Under the pieces are notes generated by a model, which was not told where the DNA came from, searched no databases, and worked only from the letters and a program-made list of their open reading frames with translations. Positions 1-9,298 of a DNA stretch of 64,000 nt are shown here, piece after piece. Every line of letters begins with the position of its first letter. Position 1 is the first letter of the stretch. Origin of the DNA: CAYOEV01 sp964403075 (GTDB lineage Bacteria; Bacteroidota; Bacteroidia; Cytophagales; Cyclobacteriaceae); contig CAYOEV010000005.1 in assembly GCA_964403075.1 (NCBI GenBank), positions 56,127 to 120,126 of the forward strand. The letters run 5' to 3'. The position numbers and the translations under genes are program-made.

Positions 1-624
1 TATACGTATGGCACCAATGGATTACCCGTGCCCGCACCAGGCATGGTAAATCTGATTGATGAGGAAAAAATGATTGCTGATTTGAAAAAGGCCCGCACGC
101 TTACGCCAGACAAAATCATCGTTTTTATGCACTGGGGCTCAGAATACACGCATAATCCAAATGATAAACAAAAACGTGTGGCTGAATTGTTGTTCAAAAA
201 CGGCGCGGATATTGTCATTGGTGCTCACCCACATGTGATACAACCCATGTATAACCAATGGAAAGACTCTACTGACCAGGTGCTGGTTTATTCACTGGGT
301 AATTTCATTAGCGGTCAGCGCAAACCTCCGCGCGATGGTGGCGCCGCTTTTGTGCTTACACTGAATAGAGATGAGGATGGCGAAGTGCGGGTAAATAAGG
401 CAGGCTACCTGCTTACCTGGGTGTGGCGCCCAACACAGGTAGGTAGAAGCAGATACTACGTAATGCCCGCAGCGAAGCATGAAAATGACACCGACCTGTT
501 GGATGCTTTTTCTTCTGCCCGGATGAAAGCATACGTAAAACAAGCCCGCGCCATATTGGACAACGAAAATATCAACGTAGGCGAATACATATGGAATCAA
601 GAGGTGGGGTGGTTGTTAAAATGA
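1..624 (+). CDS. CapA family metallophosphatase-like protein, 5' end outside window
   Basis: The reading frame is open from base 1, so the gene begins upstream of the window; the GTG at 28 is internal because the family sequence (YGTNG, then PVPAPG) already precedes it. About 207 C-terminal residues are present. Family motifs are visible: FMHWGSEY, GADIVIGAHPHVIQP and VYSLGNFISGQ, typical of the PGA_cap (CapA, poly-gamma-glutamate capsule) branch of calcineurin-like phosphatases, where the histidines bind metal. In Bacteroidota such proteins are common outside capsule loci, so the substrate is unknown. The tail after about residue 160 is basic and ordinary. Followed by 141 bases without a clear terminator. 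Confidence 0.85.
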   Translation, partial: YTYGTNGLPVPAPGMVNLIDEEKMIADLKKARTLTPDKIIVFMHWGSEYTHNPNDKQKRVAELLFKNGADIVIGAHPHVIQPMYNQWKDSTDQVLVYSLGNFISGQRKPPRDGGAAFVLTLNRDEDGEVRVNKAGYLLTWVWRPTQVGRSRYYVMPAAKHENDTDLLDAFSSARMKAYVKQARAILDNENINVGEYIWNQEVGWLLK

Positions 625-765
625 TGAGCATTGTTTGTGACGGCCAACGGGCATCCCTAAGGAAACAGGTTTTTGTTTTTCAATCCATCATCCGTCTATG
701 CTGGCAGATCTAATAATTTCTAACCTCGCACTTCCTCTTTATCTTACCTTTAAAATCTTTTTCAT

Positions 766-1692
766 ATGAACTATTCCGAAGGCATGCTCCGCGAAGGAGC
801 CCTTAAAAACAAAACTATCCTTGTCACTGGCGGCGGAACAGGCTTAGGTAAATCCATGAGTACCTACTTTTCCCAACTAGGTGCCAATATCATCATCACC
901 AGTCGAAAGCTGGAAGTGTTGGAACAGACAGCGAAGGAAATGAGTGATCTAACGGGCAATCCGGTTTTACCCCTGGCTTGCGACGTACGCGATTATGAAA
1001 AGGTTGAAGCCACCATTGCTGCCTCTAAAAAAGCATTCGGTAAGGTGGATGTGTTGCTGAATAATGCAGCGGGTAATTTCATATCGCCAACCGAAAGACT
1101 GTCTCACCGTGCCTTCGATACAGTGGTGGATATTGTGCTGCGAGGTTCTTACAATTTTACGCTAGCGATGGGTAAGGACTGGATTGAAAAAAAGCAGCCT
1201 GGAAATGTGCTGAACATTGTTACTACCTACGCATGGACAGGATCTGGTTACGTCGTTCCCAGTGCCTGCGCAAAAGCAGGGGTTCTGGCGATGACCAGGT
1301 CTTTGGGTGTTGAATGGGCCAAATACGGTATCCGTTCAAATGCCATCGCTCCGGGTCCGTTTCCAACGGAAGGTGCCTGGAGTCGTTTGTTGCCTGGCAA
1401 TATGAAAGACAAATTTGATCCTGCCAAAAAAGTACCGGTGGGTAGGGTGGGAGAACATCAGGAATTGGCCAACCTGGCAGCCTACCTGGTGTCTGATTTT
1501 TCGGCTTACATCAATGGAGAGGTGGTGACCATAGATGGAGGTGAGTGGCTCAAGGGTGCTGGTGAATTTAATATGTTGGATGGCGTGCCAGAAGAATTAT
1601 GGGATGCCATGGAAATGGGTAGAAAGAAAGAGGGTTCCAAACTGAAATTGATGTGGCTCTATTTTAAAGGGATGCGGAAACTAAAGATGTAA
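766..1692 (+). CDS. SDR oxidoreductase, 2,4-dienoyl-CoA reductase-like
   Basis: A 308-residue short-chain dehydrogenase. The NADP-binding glycine motif GGGTGLG lies near residues 22-28, followed by NNAAGNF and then the TTYAWTGSGYVVPSACAKAG stretch, which matches the eukaryotic DECR-type 2,4-dienoyl-CoA reductases (FVVPSASAKAG) rather than the usual Tyr-x3-Lys SDR site. PGPFPTEGAWSRL and the C-terminal GGEWL/GEFN segment also follow that subfamily. Likely role: NADPH-dependent reduction of unsaturated acyl-CoA in fatty acid degradation. ATG start at 766. It stands alone, with no other beta-oxidation gene beside it. The subfamily is clear; the exact substrate is inferred. Confidence 0.85.
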   Translation: MNYSEGMLREGALKNKTILVTGGGTGLGKSMSTYFSQLGANIIITSRKLEVLEQTAKEMSDLTGNPVLPLACDVRDYEKVEATIAASKKAFGKVDVLLNNAAGNFISPTERLSHRAFDTVVDIVLRGSYNFTLAMGKDWIEKKQPGNVLNIVTTYAWTGSGYVVPSACAKAGVLAMTRSLGVEWAKYGIRSNAIAPGPFPTEGAWSRLLPGNMKDKFDPAKKVPVGRVGEHQELANLAAYLVSDFSAYINGEVVTIDGGEWLKGAGEFNMLDGVPEELWDAMEMGRKKEGSKLKLMWLYFKGMRKLKM

Positions 1693-1750
1693 GCCAAAAG
1701 GGGGGTCGGCAGGCTAGTCCTGTATTAATTAATAACTTAAGGTTTTACTA

Positions 1751-2635
1751 TTGAGAAAATTAACCATCATTCTTGCAATTTTTATCGCAGGTTGCGCCAC
1801 AGACGATGGCTTAGGTACTCCAAGGTTGACTCAATCTAATGGCAATGATCCTGGCAAGGCGGAAGACGAATGTTTCCCTGCTTTCGGTAGCAATGAACTC
1901 AATATCGCCACATGGAATATCGAGCAATTCTCGTTAAGCAATACCAATATCGCATTGGTTCAGGAAATTATAGAGCGTTTAGATGTAGATCTGATTGCTG
2001 TTCAGGAAATTCTCAGTGAAGTAGACTTTTTAAGTATGCTCGACGAGTTGGATGGCTGGATCGGCTTGGTGTCAAGTCAGTCAGGTTTAAAAACAGGGTA
2101 CATTGTCAAAAGTGCAGCTTTCGAACGATTCCAGGAACCCATAGAGCTATTTCAGGAGCAAAATGATTTATTTCCTACCCATCCTTTGTTGTTGCAAATG
2201 ATCCATGTAAGTGGGCTGAATGTCTCTTTTATCAACTATTACTCTCTCAGAATGGCCGACACCGTAGGTACCGCCGACACCGCTGACCTTCGATTCGAAG
2301 CCAGCAGGCACTTAAAAGAATATATGGACAGTACACAAACACTTGTTCCTATCGTGGTATTGGGTGATTTTAATGCAGACCTTGGAGTCCAATCACCCTA
2401 TTATAATTTTCAACTGGATGCCGAACATTATCTTTTTGCAGATGCTAGCTTGGGGACAGAAAATGGAGATGATTTTAGTATTCCGTCCTTGCAAACCGAT
2501 CATGACCATTTGCTGATTACTAATGAGTTGTTTAACAATCTGCGGTATGCCGAGGTCATTTTGCCGGAAGCCTGTATTGCCAATTACGGTAGCCAGGTGT
2601 CGAAACATCGACCAGTAATGGCCACACTGAAATAA
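1751..2635 (+). CDS. Endonuclease/exonuclease/phosphatase family lipoprotein
   Basis: 294 residues from a TTG start chosen because it gives a clean lipoprotein signal (MRKLTIILAIFIAGC, lipidated Cys15); no in-frame ATG lies upstream. The EEP fold signatures occur in order: ATWNIEQF, DLIAVQEI (catalytic Glu), VVLGDFNAD (Asp/Asn pair), TDHDHLL and a terminal SKHRPV histidine. Such proteins hydrolyse phosphodiester bonds in a metal-dependent way; this one would face the periplasm or be tethered to the outer membrane. Substrate not predictable. It ends convergently with the lepB operon. Confidence 0.8.
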   Translation: MRKLTIILAIFIAGCATDDGLGTPRLTQSNGNDPGKAEDECFPAFGSNELNIATWNIEQFSLSNTNIALVQEIIERLDVDLIAVQEILSEVDFLSMLDELDGWIGLVSSQSGLKTGYIVKSAAFERFQEPIELFQEQNDLFPTHPLLLQMIHVSGLNVSFINYYSLRMADTVGTADTADLRFEASRHLKEYMDSTQTLVPIVVLGDFNADLGVQSPYYNFQLDAEHYLFADASLGTENGDDFSIPSLQTDHDHLLITNELFNNLRYAEVILPEACIANYGSQVSKHRPVMATLK

Positions 2636-2766
2636 ATAATTGGCTTTGGACACGGTGGACTAATATTTTTTTAAGCTGGTCGCAGAGGAGTGATCAATGT
2701 TAATTTTCTTGTATATCGCACATCGGATCCTCAGAACTGAACACTTTCTCCTTTTTATCTAACACC

Positions 2767-4230
2767 TTATTCTATGGCCTGCAGCAACCTCTTCCAACGA
2801 ATTTTGTTAAGTATCCCGGCATTAGATTCCCATGACATCCAGATAAAGCTGGCCTCACCTACAATATTGTCTTCAGGCACGAAACCCCAATAGCGGGAGT
2901 CATCAGAACGGTGACGGTTATCACCCATCATGAAATAATAATCTTTTGTAAAGGTATACGACTTCACAGTTTCATTATCGATTGTAAGCGTGTGGTTCTG
3001 TGGATTGTAACGCACGTCATCCAATCCCTCGTAGTTTTGAATGGTATAACCATATTTGGCCATTGCCATAAGATCACTTGTTGAGATAGTCAGGCCCCGA
3101 TATGGTACCAGCAGTGGTCCGAAATAATCTCGGTTCCAGTTGAAGTAATCGCTTTTAGGAAAGGTTTGCGGCTCAGCCGAACCCTCTTCGAAGAATGTAT
3201 CGTTGACCATTGCGATAGAGGGTAACTTGGCTATGGCCTCTGCATGGTCAGGCGTGGTGAATATGAGGTATTGGCCTGCGGCAATTAAATCCTTTTCCCG
3301 GATATCGTAAGCTTCAAAAAATCGTTCAGGGAGTGCGCGGTTTCCTTTGGTTTGAATCTGGTAACCAAACTGCATATTTGCAGGTCGAGGTTGCTTTTTA
3401 CCATTTATCCATACTTCACCTTTATCTACTGCCAGCGTGTCTCCAGCTACAGCAACACATCTTTTAATGTAGTGTGTCTTGAGGTCCATTGGATGGTACG
3501 TGCCATCTGGTCGACGGTTGTAACGGTCGTCGACGGGATAATTGAATACGACTACGTCATTTCGCTCCACTTGACCAAGAGCCGGTAGTCTTACGTGAGG
3601 TAACTGAATCCAGCGCAAGTATGAAGGCGCCTCCGTGCCCCATATTTTGGCATGCGTCAACGGTATCTGCAACGGAGTTTTAGGCGTCCTTGCCCCATAT
3701 TCGGCCTTGTTTACAAAAAGAAAGTCGCCTACCAGCAGATTAGACTCCATGGAGGAGGTGGGAATCACATATGCCTCCATAAAACTCCACCTGATAAAAG
3801 TAGCGGCAAATACTGCAAAAACGATGGCTTCTAACCATTCTTGCGGCAGCGATTTTTCCTCTTTGGGTAATTTCACAGCTTCACCCTTATAAGATACATG
3901 ACTGTAAGCCATGTATAGCGTGTACATTGGCCATAAGATCACACCGAGTACCTGGTGTACATACGTGAAGCGCCCGTATGACTTGTAGAGATCCAAATGA
4001 ATGGTCAGGATCACGAAAAAGCCTACAACGGGAACAAAAAGCAACACGATCCACCATTTCGGTCGGCCTACAATCTCTATGTGAGTAAACCAATTATAAA
4101 CAGGCACGAAGCCTATCCAACCGGCTTTGCCCGCGAGTTGAAATAATTTATAATAAGCAAAACCTTGCATGAGGTACCAGCCTATGACAACCACCAGGCA
4201 AAAAACCAGACTAAAATCGTTGAGATACAT
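2767..4230 (-). CDS. lepB: Signal peptidase I, Bacteroidota long form
   Basis: 487 residues, about twice the E. coli core. Residues 1-115 form an N-terminal membrane domain with several helices (DUF5684-like), then the S26 peptidase domain: nucleophile Ser160 in IPTSSMES, general base Lys256 in HYIKRCVAVAGD, and the box-E segment MGDNRHRSDDSRYWGFV near 435-451. It removes signal peptides from exported preproteins at the inner membrane. The start ATG overlaps the dapB stop by one base (TAATG), indicating coupled translation. Last gene of the parA-parB-DUF5683-dapB-lepB operon. A roughly 180-residue insert between the Lys and box E is usual for this phylum. Confidence 0.96.
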   Translation of the reverse strand: MYLNDFSLVFCLVVVIGWYLMQGFAYYKLFQLAGKAGWIGFVPVYNWFTHIEIVGRPKWWIVLLFVPVVGFFVILTIHLDLYKSYGRFTYVHQVLGVILWPMYTLYMAYSHVSYKGEAVKLPKEEKSLPQEWLEAIVFAVFAATFIRWSFMEAYVIPTSSMESNLLVGDFLFVNKAEYGARTPKTPLQIPLTHAKIWGTEAPSYLRWIQLPHVRLPALGQVERNDVVVFNYPVDDRYNRRPDGTYHPMDLKTHYIKRCVAVAGDTLAVDKGEVWINGKKQPRPANMQFGYQIQTKGNRALPERFFEAYDIREKDLIAAGQYLIFTTPDHAEAIAKLPSIAMVNDTFFEEGSAEPQTFPKSDYFNWNRDYFGPLLVPYRGLTISTSDLMAMAKYGYTIQNYEGLDDVRYNPQNHTLTIDNETVKSYTFTKDYYFMMGDNRHRSDDSRYWGFVPEDNIVGEASFIWMSWESNAGILNKIRWKRLLQAIE

Positions 4231-4943
4231 TACTTTTTGTTTAAATAATCATCCATTGTTAACCAGCCGGATTGAGATGCTGCCCACATGGCCACGTCCA
4301 GTGCGCCTTGGGCGAAAAGGTCACGGTCATGCGCAACATGGGTCAATGCAATGGTTTCAAATCGTGATTGATATTTTACGATGTGCGTACCAGGAACGTT
4401 TGGTTCACGATGCGAAACTATAGGTATTTTTTTTTCCGGAGGTGGTTTTTCCTTCGTCCAATCATCGTAGGCCACTGTATTCGACAGGATGCCCTCTGCT
4501 ATTCGAATGGCTGTACCGCTAGGGGCGTCCAATTTCTGGGTGTGGTGTGTTTCTTCCATTGAAATAGTAAAAGAATTTCCGCTTCTGGCCGTAAGCCATT
4601 CATTCAATTGGAAAAACAGATTCACGCCCACACTGAAATTAGATGCGTGGAGGAAAGTACCGCCTGTCTGCTCCACCTGCTTCCTAATTTCAGGCAGTCT
4701 GTGTAGCCACCCGGTGGTCCCGCTGATGGTTTTTACTTTTCTGGCGATCGCGCGTTTTAAGTTGTCAAATGCCGCTTCGGGCTGGGTGAACTCAATGGCC
4801 ACATCTACTTCATCAGGGTGTATTTTTGCCCATCCGGCATCTTCGGAACCTTTGATGATCCTAACCACTTGATGACCTTGTTCATGTGCAAGCCTATCAA
4901 TGGCTTCTCCCATTTTACCGTAGCCGACCAGTGCGATCTTCAT
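4230..4943 (-). CDS. dapB: 4-hydroxy-tetrahydrodipicolinate reductase
   Basis: 237 residues, the short form typical of Bacteroidota. The NAD(P) motif VGYGKMG is at residues 6-12; GTTGW, the ASNFSVGVNLFF segment, EETHHTQKLDAPSGTA (catalytic His pair and Lys) and a VPGTHIV region follow in family order. It catalyses the second committed step of diaminopimelate and lysine synthesis in the cytoplasm. One base separates it from the upstream DUF5683 gene and its stop overlaps the lepB start, so it is inside the operon. Confidence 0.96.
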   Translation of the reverse strand: MKIALVGYGKMGEAIDRLAHEQGHQVVRIIKGSEDAGWAKIHPDEVDVAIEFTQPEAAFDNLKRAIARKVKTISGTTGWLHRLPEIRKQVEQTGGTFLHASNFSVGVNLFFQLNEWLTARSGNSFTISMEETHHTQKLDAPSGTAIRIAEGILSNTVAYDDWTKEKPPPEKKIPIVSHREPNVPGTHIVKYQSRFETIALTHVAHDRDLFAQGALDVAMWAASQSGWLTMDDYLNKK

Positions 4944-4944
4944 A

Positions 4945-5565
4945 TTAAAAACGAACGGTTAATGCCATACCTACCGACTGCGGTGCCAGCCGGTTGGGTA
5001 GCGAAGGAGTAAGGTCTATGGATAGGTCTTTGTTAATGGTAAACTCATGAAGATGGGCAGATATGTGTGCATCAGCGATATTCAGTAAATAAAACAAGCC
5101 GGTGATGATCATTAAGTAATCCCGATCTCTTCGGTATCGGTCGGCTTGGCGGCGAATGACCGCATCGGTGAACTGATCAGGTAATTCACTCACTGTATCA
5201 GGATTGTTGTCATTGATTGCAAAGAGTGCGGATTGGAAACTTTGATACAGACGATCGTTTTGTCTGATGTAATGTCCCAAAATAAGAAAGCCGCCATAGA
5301 TGATGGGTACTTTCCAGTATTGTCCGTTGTACACCTGTCCAAGTCCGGGAAGTGCGGCAGAATAAATTGCCGCGCGGTTGGGATTTAGTGCTGATATCTC
5401 AGTGAATATTTCCACACCTTCGTTAATTACAAGAGAATCTATGTTCTGGTAGTTTACAGAATCTACCGATTCCAAGGTCGGAAGCTCTGCGCGGGTACTG
5501 TCTGGATTTTGTGCAAGTACCCACCCACTCAAGAAGAGTAGTACTGTCCAGAAGAAATGCTTCAT
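4945..5565 (-). CDS. DUF5683 family membrane protein
   Basis: 206 residues. A signal peptide (residues 1-18, ending VLAQ) is followed by a 50-residue polar linker and then the family core ALPGLGQVYNGQYWKVP, two hydrophobic segments (IIYGGFLILGHYI and YLMIITGLFYLLNIADA) and a short beta-like tail. Known only as a Bacteroidota family of unknown function that regularly sits between parB and dapB/lepB. Its ATG overlaps the parB stop (ATGA). No catalytic motif is visible. Confidence 0.85.
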   Translation of the reverse strand: MKHFFWTVLLFLSGWVLAQNPDSTRAELPTLESVDSVNYQNIDSLVINEGVEIFTEISALNPNRAAIYSAALPGLGQVYNGQYWKVPIIYGGFLILGHYIRQNDRLYQSFQSALFAINDNNPDTVSELPDQFTDAVIRRQADRYRRDRDYLMIITGLFYLLNIADAHISAHLHEFTINKDLSIDLTPSLPNRLAPQSVGMALTVRF

Positions 5566-6440
5566 ATGTCCAATATCTCCAACAGCCGATTGAGGTCTTC
5601 AGTGGATTCGAAAGGAATCTTGATATCCCCTTTGTTATCGGCATTGGCACTTATTTTAATTTTCGTGCCGAAATGCGAAGATAGTTGAACTTGTAACTTT
5701 AATATTTCAGGAGACGAAGAATTGACTGGCTTTATACTGGAAGGTGGGATTCTTCCCAGTTCGCGCACCAGTTCTTCTGTTTTCCTGACCGATAAATCTT
5801 GTTCGACCACTTTGTCATATATGGCCAGCTGCTTGTCGATTTCTTCGATATTGACCAGCGCCCGGGCATGCCCCATAGAAAGACGTTGATCACGTAGGCC
5901 TGCCTGAATCTCCGTGGGCAGTCTCAATAACCTCAGATAGTTGTTGATGGTGGTTCTCTTCTTTCCTACACGCTCACCCAGTTCCTCCTGCTTGAGTTCG
6001 CATTCACTCATCAGGCGTTGATAGCTAAGGGCCACTTCTATGGCATTCAGGTTTTCCCGCTGAATGTTTTCAATGAGTGCCATTTCAAGCATCTGCTGAT
6101 CGTCAGCAGTGCGAACATAGGCTGGAATTTCTGACAGTCCGATACGTTTACTTGCTTGAAGGCGACGTTCTCCGGATATCAGCTGATATTCGCCCCTACT
6201 GAGCTGCCTAACTGTGATGGGTTGGATGATGCCATGTACGCTGATCGAGTCTGCCAACTCATTGAGTGCCTCCTCATCAAATTCAGTTCGTGGTTGGAAA
6301 GGATTCGTCTCTATGTGCTCCACCGGTATGGTGTTGATGCCTATCGGAGCTTCCTTTACGAATGAAACATCACTCTCCTGCTCGTTTTCTTCCAGAAGTG
6401 CACCCAGTCCTCTTCCTAATCCTGACTTCCTTTTTGCCAT
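5562..6440 (-). CDS. parB: Chromosome partitioning protein ParB
   Basis: 292 residues from the ATG at 6440, chosen over an upstream in-frame ATG because MAKRKSGLGRGLGALL is the canonical N-terminus that contacts and stimulates ParA. The ParB/Srx domain (residues about 35-125) carries NPFQPR and the CTP-binding GERRLQA motif; the KorB-type HTH includes GHARALVN. A C-terminal dimerisation region follows. ParB loads on parS and slides as a CTP-dependent clamp. Ten bases separate it from parA. I saw no obvious parS palindrome in this window. Confidence 0.95.
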   Translation of the reverse strand: MAKRKSGLGRGLGALLEENEQESDVSFVKEAPIGINTIPVEHIETNPFQPRTEFDEEALNELADSISVHGIIQPITVRQLSRGEYQLISGERRLQASKRIGLSEIPAYVRTADDQQMLEMALIENIQRENLNAIEVALSYQRLMSECELKQEELGERVGKKRTTINNYLRLLRLPTEIQAGLRDQRLSMGHARALVNIEEIDKQLAIYDKVVEQDLSVRKTEELVRELGRIPPSSIKPVNSSSPEILKLQVQLSSHFGTKIKISANADNKGDIKIPFESTEDLNRLLEILDI

Positions 6441-6450
6441 GCCAGTTGGA

Positions 6451-7227
6451 TTACACAACTTTTACTTTATTTCTCTCCAAAATTTCTTTGGCCAGGTTTA
6501 AATAACTTATCGAACCTTTACTTTCTGCGTCATGTGTGATGGCAGGCAAGCCAAAACTTGGAGATTCACTAAGTTTTATGTTGCGGGGTATGAGGCTGTT
6601 GAACACTAGTGTTTTGAAATGACTTTGCACTTCTTCTACCACCTGATTGGAAAGATTCAGGCGAGTATCATACATGGTCAATAGGATTCCCTCAATCTCC
6701 AGCTGGGGATTGAGCCTTCCCTGAATTAGCTTAATGGTATTTAATAACTTACCCAATCCTTCCAGAGCGAAGTATTCACATTGCACAGGCACGATCACGG
6801 AATCGGCTGCAGTCAGCGCATTGATGGTAATTAGACCCAGAGAAGGGGAACAATCAATAATGATAAAATCGTAATGTTCTTTGATCGACACCAATGCCTG
6901 TTTCATTTTATACTCCCTGTCTTTCAGATTCACCATCTCAACTTCTGCCCCAACGAGGTCGATGTGGGAGGGGAGAATATCCAAAAATTTAATTTCGGTA
7001 TCTACTATACAGGGTGATGTGTCTGCTTCGCCCATCATGCATTCGTAGATGCTCTGCTCCACACCTTTAGGATCAAGCCCTACACCAGAGGTAGCATTGG
7101 CCTGCGGGTCAGCGTCTACGATTAAAGTTTTGTATTCCAATGCTGCCAGGCTAGCTGCCAGATTTATTGCCGTGGTGGTCTTCCCAACTCCGCCTTTTTG
7201 ATTGGCAATCGCTATGATTTTTCCCAT
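6451..7227 (-). CDS. parA: Chromosome partitioning ATPase ParA (Soj)
   Basis: 258 residues from the ATG at 7227, which gives MGKIIAIANQKGGVGKTT, the normal family start with the deviant Walker A lysine; the frame is open further upstream but those residues are not family-like. Walker A' (DCSPSLG) and the IEGILLTMYD segment are present. It is a DNA-binding ATPase that positions ParB-parS complexes. First gene of the five-gene minus-strand operon, with a TATATTTG -7 element about 40 bases upstream of the start. Confidence 0.96.
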   Translation of the reverse strand: MGKIIAIANQKGGVGKTTTAINLAASLAALEYKTLIVDADPQANATSGVGLDPKGVEQSIYECMMGEADTSPCIVDTEIKFLDILPSHIDLVGAEVEMVNLKDREYKMKQALVSIKEHYDFIIIDCSPSLGLITINALTAADSVIVPVQCEYFALEGLGKLLNTIKLIQGRLNPQLEIEGILLTMYDTRLNLSNQVVEEVQSHFKTLVFNSLIPRNIKLSESPSFGLPAITHDAESKGSISYLNLAKEILERNKVKVV

Positions 7228-7266
7228 GATTGATACTTGTTTATCGGTCGCATCGGTCGATGCATA

Positions 7267-7274
7267 CAAATATA
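7267..7274 (-). promoter_or_regulatory. Candidate -7 element for the parA operon
   Basis: Read on the minus strand this is TATATTTG, an exact match to the Bacteroidota TAnnTTTG -7 element. Transcription would begin near 7260, about 33 bases before the parA ATG. The only upstream TTTG-like sequence (7289-7292) is closer than the usual 19-23 bases, so the -33 box is uncertain. Confidence 0.5.
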
Positions 7275-7366
7275 TTTCAATTGGCAGCCAAAAGACGGTA
7301 GTGTGGAAAAGAAAAGAAATTCACATCTAATGGAAGGGATCAAATGATTCAGTTTCAAAGATTTAT

Positions 7367-7403
7367 AAAAAAAGGTGTGGAATACTTTAGAAGTATCCAC
7401 ACC
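7367..7403 (-). terminator. Intrinsic terminator of pyrG-yidC
   Basis: On the minus strand a 13-14 bp stem (GGTGTGGATACTT pairing with AAGTATTCCACACC, one bulged base) is followed by seven U. It lies about 20 bases beyond the yidC stop and before the parA promoter, separating the two operons. Confidence 0.85.
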
Positions 7404-7421
7404 CTGCTGTGGATAAAAGAA

Positions 7422-9272
7422 TTAACGTTTTTTCTTTTTGGTCTGATTATTTTTTTGTGCCTCCTGGCTTGCTTTCATGGCTTCCTCTAACTTCAATTGG
7501 AATTTTGATTTTTTCTTTCCTGTGTTGCGCTTTTTGTTTTCATCCAGGATTTGACGAATTTTTTCCTCATTGACGAAACGCTTGAAAAGAAACGTTTGCC
7601 CAAAGGTCAACATATTGGTGACGAAATAGTAAAAAGTTAAGCCGGATGCATAGCTGTTCAGGAAGAAAAGAAACATAATGGGCATCAGGTACTGAATAGA
7701 TTTCATCGGTCCCTGTACGGAAGTGACTTGGCTATTTGACCAGGTGTACAAAATGGTAGATAGGGTCATCAGCAGCGTAAATAAGCTTACGTGGTCCCCA
7801 TAAAAGGGAATAGTAAAAGGCAACTGCATTACACTGTCGTAGGTGGACAAATCCGTGGCCCACAGAAATGATTTCTGTCGCAAGTCGATGTTATTCGGAA
7901 AAAAGTAAAAAAGTGAGATCAAAATCGGCATTTGCAAGAGCATGGGAATACAACCGCTCAAAGGATTGACACCAACCTTCTGGTACATGGCCATTTGTTC
8001 TTGCTGAGCTTTTTGCATGTCGTCGGGATACTTGGCTTTGATCTCATCCAATTCTGGCTTCATCACCCGCATCTTGGCCATGGAGATATGTGACCGGTAG
8101 GTCAGGGGGGACAATAAAACCCGAATTACAAAAACCATGATCATAATGATCAGACCATAATTGCCTATGAAGCTGCTCAGAACGTTGAACATTGGCAGAA
8201 TAAAGTAGGTATTGATCGCGCCGAGAATGACCCAACCGTAGTTGATGTTCTCTGCAAATTGAGGGGCCACGGCATCCATGATTTCGTAGTCATTTGGTCC
8301 AAAGAAAAACCGATAACTGGCCTTACCTGCCACAAAATCACTGTAGGGCACTTTCAGGTCCATATAGCCTCGCTTAATGACTGTTGAGTCGCCGGCAGGT
8401 ACGTCACTTTGAATTGTGCCCCTGTCGAAGTAACCGTCAGCAATGATGGCAGAAGTGAAGAACTTCTGTTTGAGAGATACCCATTGAATTTTCTCCTCAA
8501 TTTGTTCTTCTTCCAATGATTCGGAGGTATTACTCAGGTAATCCACATCCTCACTTAGGGTCGCATAACGTACGGTTGTGCGTTCACGGGCCTGACTCAC
8601 ATCCATCTCAAGTCGTTGAAAATCATGTTTCCAGGCCATTCTAATATCCTCGCCAATCAGGTCCTTCAACGCATCTGTTTGTATTTTAAAACCAATTTCA
8701 TAGCCTTCTGGTGGCATCGTGTAGACGTACTTGATAAAGCCCCCAGTGCTTGTCTGCAAATTGAAGCTTTGTATCAGCGTATCGTTCACCATTGATTGGT
8801 TGGCAGAAAAATACAGTTTGGACAGGTCTATTTTTTTCCCATTTTGATCTAGAAAAAGGTAAAAACGACTAGAGCCAGGCACCACTAATTTGAGCGGCTT
8901 ACCATTGTAATCTTTATAACCTTTCAATTCTACTTCTTCAATCAACCCTCCGAGACTGTTGAAAGTCAAGCGCAGCTGAGCATTTTCTAAGGTATTGGAG
9001 ATGGCCGATCCGTTGGCACCACTTGCAAAAACACCATATTCCAGCGCCTGTACTTGTGCGCGAACTGAATCTGGCACGTTGGCTGGCGTCTCGGGTAGGT
9101 CAATGGGGTGATTGTCTTTCTCTCCGGATACGGAAGGTTGGGGGGGCGTTTGGGCCGTAGAATCCTGACCGGACAGTTCTTGGGGTGGAATGGGCTTTGG
9201 AGCGAAGAAAGTAAAATACACGGCGATAAATGCCATCATCAACAAAAGCCCAATAATCTGATTTCGATCCAT
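7422..9272 (-). CDS. yidC: Membrane protein insertase YidC
   Basis: 616 residues. N-terminal transmembrane helix (NQIIGLLLMMAFIAVYFTFF), a large periplasmic beta-supersandwich domain (about 50-360), then the conserved 60KD_IMP domain with five helices (NYGLIIMIMVFVIRVLLSP, GCIPMLLQMPILISLFYFF and others) containing the hydrophilic-groove arginine in MVFVIRVLLSP, and a very basic C-terminal tail (KKKKR) that contacts ribosomes. It inserts and folds inner membrane proteins, including respiratory subunits such as those encoded later in this window. 26 bases downstream of pyrG, probably co-transcribed. Confidence 0.97.
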   Translation of the reverse strand: MDRNQIIGLLLMMAFIAVYFTFFAPKPIPPQELSGQDSTAQTPPQPSVSGEKDNHPIDLPETPANVPDSVRAQVQALEYGVFASGANGSAISNTLENAQLRLTFNSLGGLIEEVELKGYKDYNGKPLKLVVPGSSRFYLFLDQNGKKIDLSKLYFSANQSMVNDTLIQSFNLQTSTGGFIKYVYTMPPEGYEIGFKIQTDALKDLIGEDIRMAWKHDFQRLEMDVSQARERTTVRYATLSEDVDYLSNTSESLEEEQIEEKIQWVSLKQKFFTSAIIADGYFDRGTIQSDVPAGDSTVIKRGYMDLKVPYSDFVAGKASYRFFFGPNDYEIMDAVAPQFAENINYGWVILGAINTYFILPMFNVLSSFIGNYGLIIMIMVFVIRVLLSPLTYRSHISMAKMRVMKPELDEIKAKYPDDMQKAQQEQMAMYQKVGVNPLSGCIPMLLQMPILISLFYFFPNNIDLRQKSFLWATDLSTYDSVMQLPFTIPFYGDHVSLFTLLMTLSTILYTWSNSQVTSVQGPMKSIQYLMPIMFLFFLNSYASGLTFYYFVTNMLTFGQTFLFKRFVNEEKIRQILDENKKRNTGKKKSKFQLKLEEAMKASQEAQKNNQTKKKKR

Positions 9273-9298
9273 AAATTATCTAAAATTGGAGCGCAATG

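Noticed and set aside
5562..7227. parS site near parAB
   Set aside because: I looked for a TTCCACGTGGAA-like palindrome and found none in or beside the genes.
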